Origin: Petrosia ficiformis
Taxonomy: Eukaryota > Porifera > Demospongiae > Haplosclerida > Petrosiidae
DNA: 64,000 nt
Assembly (NCBI GenBank): GCA_947044365.1
Contig: OX345636.1
Coordinates: 48,710,896-48,774,895, forward strand
Direction of reading: 5' to 3'
Each line of letters begins with the position of its first letter. Positions within the stretch are counted from its first letter, which is position 1. The position numbers were made by a program, and so were the translations under genes. Under the pieces are notes generated by a model. That model was not told where the DNA came from. It did no database searches and worked only from the letters and a program-made list of their open reading frames with translations. Shown piece after piece: positions 59,521 through 64,000 of this stretch.

Positions 59521-59883
59521 ACTCCACCCCCATTGTTTATTTATTTTTACATGCAGTGTATGGTTGTAATTTCATTATAATTACTAATTGCTATCAATAA
59601 TCTGTTATGTACATGTATGTGAAGATTTGGGGCAGTTGATAGATACACGTAGATACCCATGTATCCCTTTATCATGGGGGAAGGAGGAGGTGTGGTGGTG
59701 GGGGCACTTGACTATACATGAGTAGAGGTGGACCTTTTTCACTGTGATCCAAAAATCATGTCTATTCCACATGTATTTATTTCTCACATCATACACAAAG
59801 TGAGGTGGAAATGTTTAATGCATTAATCATTAACTATATAATATTTCTGACTCCAAGGTGGAGCAATTAGCACATCACATAAG

Positions 59884-60030
59884 GTGGTATACACAACTGG
59901 AAAGAACAGGTTCAAGTACACCAATGTGCAATGGGAGGACTTTTGGGCATGTTGATCACCTCCTATAAGGCGTGATTTATATATCATGCAAGTCAAGGCA
60001 TATCAAGACAAAAGGGGAAAGTCTTGTGCA
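59884..60030 (+). repeat. About 150-bp dispersed repeat, copy 2
   Basis: Counterpart of 57150-57300, slightly diverged (GATCACCTCCTATAAGGCG against GATAACCTCCTGTAAGGC). A foldback fragment with GATATTGGCCCTCGGC and GCCTCGGGCCAATATC follows at 60143-60235. Confidence 0.85.
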
Positions 60031-60540
60031 CACCTAATGAAGACATGTTCAAACCTTGAAAGCCTTACTTTAAAATTTGCACATGCATACTTGTGCATGG
60101 GGTTAATATTGCAGACATGTTCCAAGAAAATTGCACACACATCGATATTGGCCCTCGGCTTCGCCTCGGGCCAATATCTCCATGCTCGGGTCTTATATTT
60201 GCCATATATCCCTCGAAGCCATGGTATATATATTACATATACATACATATATACATACACAGACACATACACACATGTATCACTTACACAAATGGTTTAA
60301 TATAATATACTCTATAGAAAAGGTATTTATTCTAAATCAAATAAAATCTTGTGGTCTGAGCAATTTAGTTGAGTCTCAAAGTACATGTAATAAACCAGTG
60401 TGTATAATCTCACATCTCAAAGGAAGCCTTAGGTCTAAGAGATCCAGGCTTGCATCTTCAAATAGGCAGTTCTGTGGTTTCTCAAAATGGGTATAAAAAT
60501 ACTGAACATTTACAAATAAAGGTCAGATAGAAGAGCTACA

Positions 60541-61750
60541 ATGGGTGGTGGAAATAGCAAAGTCGAAGAAAAGACAGAACAAGTTCAATCATGTGAAAAA
60601 AAGACAGAACAAGTCCAGTCAGTCGAGATAACAAGTGAAAAAGCAGGAGTAAGTATCACAACATGAATAAGATGTTACTACAATATTAATATTGTTATAT
60701 AGCAAAGAAATGAACTTGAGTATTGTTGCAATATTGCAACATTGCAACAATAACACTCCTGCTACATGTATCAGGTGTACATGTACGTACATGTAGCTGA
60801 GTTCTTGTTTGCTATACAGTTTGTGTACATGTACATGTATGTGACTGATGTGCTAACGTTAAAACTACAAAGTACAAACATGTATCATGTATCTCATACA
60901 TTTTAGTGGATTTTAGTTAACTATAACCAAAATTTAGTAAGGCATTGTGACTTTTAGTTGACTAAAATATAACTAAATTACAGGTCTAGTGTAATAACTA
61001 TAACTAAAATGAAAATTGGCTAATAATGGGCACTTCTAGTTAGTTAACTAAAACCCTTTTAGTAAGCCAAAAATTGTTTAAGTTAACAAATTAAAATTGT
61101 GAGAAACTAGTCATACTATAAGTACAACTAAAATGGTCATTATTGTCATACTAAAATAACATATATTTACAGTGTGAGAGAGAAAAAGAATGTACATCAT
61201 GTCAAAGAACTAGAAATGATGAAAACATGGAGGAAAATGAAGAAAGTAAGAAACTAAAAGAAAGAAGCGAGCAACAAGAAAAAAAAAAGACAACGAACTA
61301 AGAAGAAGAGAGGATGAGGAGCATAAATGGAGGCAGCAGATTAGACAAAAAGAAAAAGAATACTACAACCTGAGAAGGAGGATAACAGAAGAATACAGGT
61401 GGAAAAAGGAAAGAAAAAGAAGAGAAGATGAAGACTATAGGTGGCAAAAGGAAAGAAAAAGAAGAGAAGATGAATACTATAAGATGAGGAGAAAGAAGGA
61501 AGAGAAAGAACAAAGGATGAATGAAAGAGATTATCGGCCTCATGTGGTATGTATGCCTTCAATACCAGCACCTACATATATGATACCAACTATGCCTAGT
61601 GCACATGGCATGACTAGTGCTGTGCCTAGTCCACCTACATGGATGATGCATGGCATGACTAGTGCTATGCCTAGTGCACCTACAATACAAACTACACCTA
61701 GTGCACCTGCAGGTACATACAGTGTGTCCAGTCATCCCTTTTGTAATTAA
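60541..61750 (+). CDS. Predicted N-myristoylated charged coiled-coil protein
   Basis: Exon 1 is 60541-60648: MGGGNSKVEEK, with Gly2 and a Ser at position 6 fitting an N-myristoylation signal, then a repeated KTEQVQS. The GTAAGT donor joins in phase 0 to exon 2 at 61173-61750 after TATTTACAG. Exon 2 has CEREKECTSCQR (possible metal-binding cysteines), then a highly charged helix with a duplicated unit (RWKKERKRREDEDY, RWQKERKRREDEYY). The tail is repetitive: PSAHGMTSAVPSPPTWMM and HGMTSAMPSAPT, ending SSHPFCN. The helix is out of frame by one base because the A run at 61279-61288 has ten A; eleven would keep the frame open to the stop at 61748. Likely a membrane-associated scaffold. Family not recognised. 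Confidence 0.6.
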
Positions 61751-62004
61751 AAGTCTAGACATTCAGTTATGTTAGCATTACATGTATATTATATTGCTAT
61801 ATATTGTTTATTGTTTATTTACTACTTATTTTCTTTATTTACTAAAATATGTAGTTAAGTTTTAAATTTTTGTTTATTTTTCTTATATACACATGTACAT
61901 GTATATATTATGCGTTTGAAATAATGTCAAAGAAAATTAAGTATATAAATTCACAATTACATGTAAAATATACATGTAATAATACAATGTATAAACTTCT
62001 GTAC

Positions 62005-63557
62005 CTGTTATAAAGAAGTCTTTTGAAGTCTTGAAAAATTGGATCTTTGTTTTTATCACTAAAACCCAGAACAGAGTATCTAAAGATGATAAGAAAAGAC
62101 TGCCAAATAGTTGAGACAAAACATAACAGGGAAAGAAAGAGGGAGAAAATATCCCTGTGATTCCATTAGTATAGGTTATAGTTAACTAAAGTAATGTACA
62201 TGTACATGTATACACCATGTACATGTACAATGTACGTGCGACTCCATTAGTCTAGGTTATAGTTAACTAAACTAATGTACAAGTACATGTACATGTACGT
62301 GTGACTCCATTAGTCTAGGCTAAACTAATGTACATGTACATGTATACACCATGTACATGTATATACAATGTATATGTGATTCCATTAGACTAGGTTATAT
62401 ATGTAAACTACATTTATATGTACATGTATACATGGTCTATCAAGGTTATAGTTACATGTACATGTACATTGTCTATCAAGGTTAAGGTTACGTGTACATG
62501 TTTACATGGTCTATCAAGGTTATAGATACTGTACATGTATATGTATACATGGTCTATCAATTTTATAGATACATGTACATGTATACATGATCTATGTTAC
62601 AGTTACGTGTACATGTACGTGTATACAAAGTACATGTACATGGTCTATCGAAGTTATAGTTACATGTACATGTGTACATGTATACATGGTCTAGGTATAA
62701 TCTTACACTACATCTCCTGCATAATGTCGTATTCTAAACTGTTCGTCTCTCTGAAGAGTTTTTTCAGAAAAGTCCAACTGTAAGGAAAAGAGCAAATTTA
62801 GTAGTATTATTATACATGTATATGAGTACATGTATATACATGTACATGTAAACACGTAAATTGTACATGAAGATTTCAATTCCGCAAATAACCATACCTG
62901 TCTACTGCTGTAGTGATCATGTCCTTTAAATTTCTCATCCATTGCATGAAGGAAATGCTGAATGGATAGAAAAACGGATGAATGGATGGATAGATGGATG
63001 AATGCATGGATGGATGGGTGGATGGATAGATGAATGGATGAATGGATGGATGGATACAAGAATGGATGGATAGGTGAGTGGATAAATAGATGTACATGTA
63101 GATGGATGAATGGATTAATAGATGGATGAGTAGATAGATAGATGTACATGTTGATGGATAAATGAATGGATGGATGGATGGATAGATGAATGGATGAATG
63201 GATGAATGGATGGATGAATGGATTGGATGAATGGATGGATAGGTGAGTGGATAAATAGATGTACATGTAGATAGATGAATGGATGGATGAGTGGAAGGAT
63301 AGATGGATGGACTGAACATACATGTATGAATGGATAGATGGATGGATAGGTTAGTGGATAGGTGGATGTACATGTAGATGGATGAATGGATGGGTGGATG
63401 GATTGATGAATGGATGGATTGAACATATGATTGATGGATGAGTGGACGGATGAATGGATGGATGTAAATACACAGAATAGTGGAAACTTATTACTTTGTC
63501 AGTAACAGTTCCAACAAGAAAGCAAGCTTCATCAAGTAATGCTATAACTCCACTGTG
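62005..63557 (-). CDS. Unconventional myosin motor domain, class I-like, four exons (partial)
   Basis: Exons 63495-63557 ([19 protein letters not shown]), 62898-62957 ([20 protein letters not shown]), 62707-62777 (ending [14 protein letters not shown]) and 62005-62079 ([23 protein letters not shown]) join with matching phase and good GT/AG signals. They form the relay-to-lower-50K stretch of a myosin head: GxxxxLDEAC, TFLxxL with HxHYxSR, FRIxHYAGDVxY, GFxxKNxD. The motif spacing is short, as in class I. Myosins of this class move membranes along actin. The P-loop exons lie beyond the right edge and the rest of the head was not found to the left. Nothing in the four exons looks damaged. Confidence 0.82.
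62150..62700. repeat. Minisatellites with TACATG tracts in a myosin intron
   Basis: First a unit with GACTCCATTAGTCTAGG and TTATAGTTAACTAAA (three to four copies), then a unit with GGTCTATCAAGGTTATAG (about six copies). Each is separated by TACATG repeats. Confidence 0.8.
62960..63475. repeat. (GGATGGATGAAT)n tetranucleotide-derived minisatellite
   Basis: Over 500 bp of GGAT and GAAT words with a recurring GTACATGTAGATGGATGAAT marker. Long frames of Ser, Ile, His and Pro are artefacts. It fills the myosin intron right up to the branch and acceptor region of exon 62898-62957. Confidence 0.9.
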
Positions 63558-63786
63558 CTGTTGGTTGGTAATATGAGTATTGTACATGTACATGTAATAC
63601 TGTCTGCTGTTATTACAGTACAGCAAATAGAACATACATGTACATATAGCTATATACATGTACATGTATACCGCACAAGTACATGTACAATTGCACATAT
63701 GCATGTACACTGTACAAGTACATTGTACTTCAATAAAGAACATCGTAAATCTGGATCGTGAACACATGTATGGCATTATATGTATT

Positions 63787-63965
63787 CAGGGTTTCGCTCA
63801 TGGAGGGAGGGGTGGGGCATTTACCCACCACTTGCTATAGTTTTGCCTCCCCTTGGAATTTGTTTGCCAATATGCATACTACAACAACCCTATATGTCGA
63901 CCCCCTCAAAGTCTTTCAAATTCACGTTTCGCTCCCCCTTGATAAATTTTCTAAATGAAACCCTG
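63787..63965. mobile_element. Short MITE with CAGGGTTTC ends and 5-bp target duplication
   Basis: CAGGGTTTC at the left, GAAACCCTG at the right, and GTATT directly repeated on both sides (63782-63786 and 63966-63970). The interior is C-rich and non-coding. Confidence 0.65.
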
Positions 63966-64000
63966 GTATTTGAATGTTACGACAAGTTACATGTACATGA

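Noticed and set aside
62703..63426. Ser/Ile/His-rich - strand frames of 100-206 codons
   Set aside because: Translations of the GGAT/GAAT minisatellite; only the two ends overlap real myosin exons.

Overview
The window looks like nuclear DNA of an early-branching marine animal, most likely a demosponge. It is AT-rich, intron-rich and saturated with transposon relics, satellites and self-complementary TACATG-type microsatellites. The gene content fits: a Roc-COR-Death protein, a BLOC-2 subunit, Calx-beta exons, a class I-like myosin, and LARGE-like and USP-like relics. The phylum call is inference. There are no operons, no CRISPR array and no rRNA.

Layout. 0-0.6 kb: tail of a BEL/Pao retrotransposon. 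2.6-5.3 kb: a + strand Roc-COR-Death gene disrupted by a 165-bp templated insertion. 7.7-8.6 kb: a ubiquitin-specific protease (USP) fragment. 10.3-29.3 kb: one long - strand gene whose about 22 small exons I assembled by splice phase and read as HPS6, a BLOC-2 subunit. Its introns hold Tc1, hAT, piggyBac-like and SINE insertions and several minisatellites, some of which have copied exon-intron junctions. 32.7-34.1 kb: a LARGE-like glycosyltransferase frame with two in-frame stops. 34.6-38.0 kb: a TA/TATG tract, a hAT relic with a perfect 8-bp target duplication, and a tandem array of 14 exon-like units carrying splice signals on both strands. 38.4-39.7 kb: a three-exon gene joining a coiled coil to a possible PD-(D/E)XK-like domain. 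40.4-42.2 kb: a 54-bp satellite.

43-48.3 kb: scattered - strand exons, including a Calx-beta repeat (ADGRV1/FRAS-type) and an H2C2 integrase-like gene. 48.5-57.0 kb: a 3,916-bp unit repeated 2.2 times with no difference I could find. Each full unit carries a two-exon gene ending in a piggyBac-derived segment, and the intron contains an eleven-copy 149-bp satellite with a perfect CREB site (TGACGTCA) in each monomer. 58.2-58.6 kb: tRNA-derived SINEs. 60.5-61.8 kb: a + strand gene with a predicted N-myristoylated, charged coiled-coil product. 62.0-63.6 kb: exons of a class I-like myosin motor on the - strand.

Several otherwise intact exons carry a single missing base in a homopolymer run. Much of the apparent breakage may therefore be long-read consensus error rather than pseudogenisation, and this should be settled before any gene here is called dead. 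The most unusual structures are the bidirectionally spliceable exon array at 36-38 kb, the duplicated gene with a CRE satellite in its intron, and the minisatellites that have amplified splice junctions inside HPS6.
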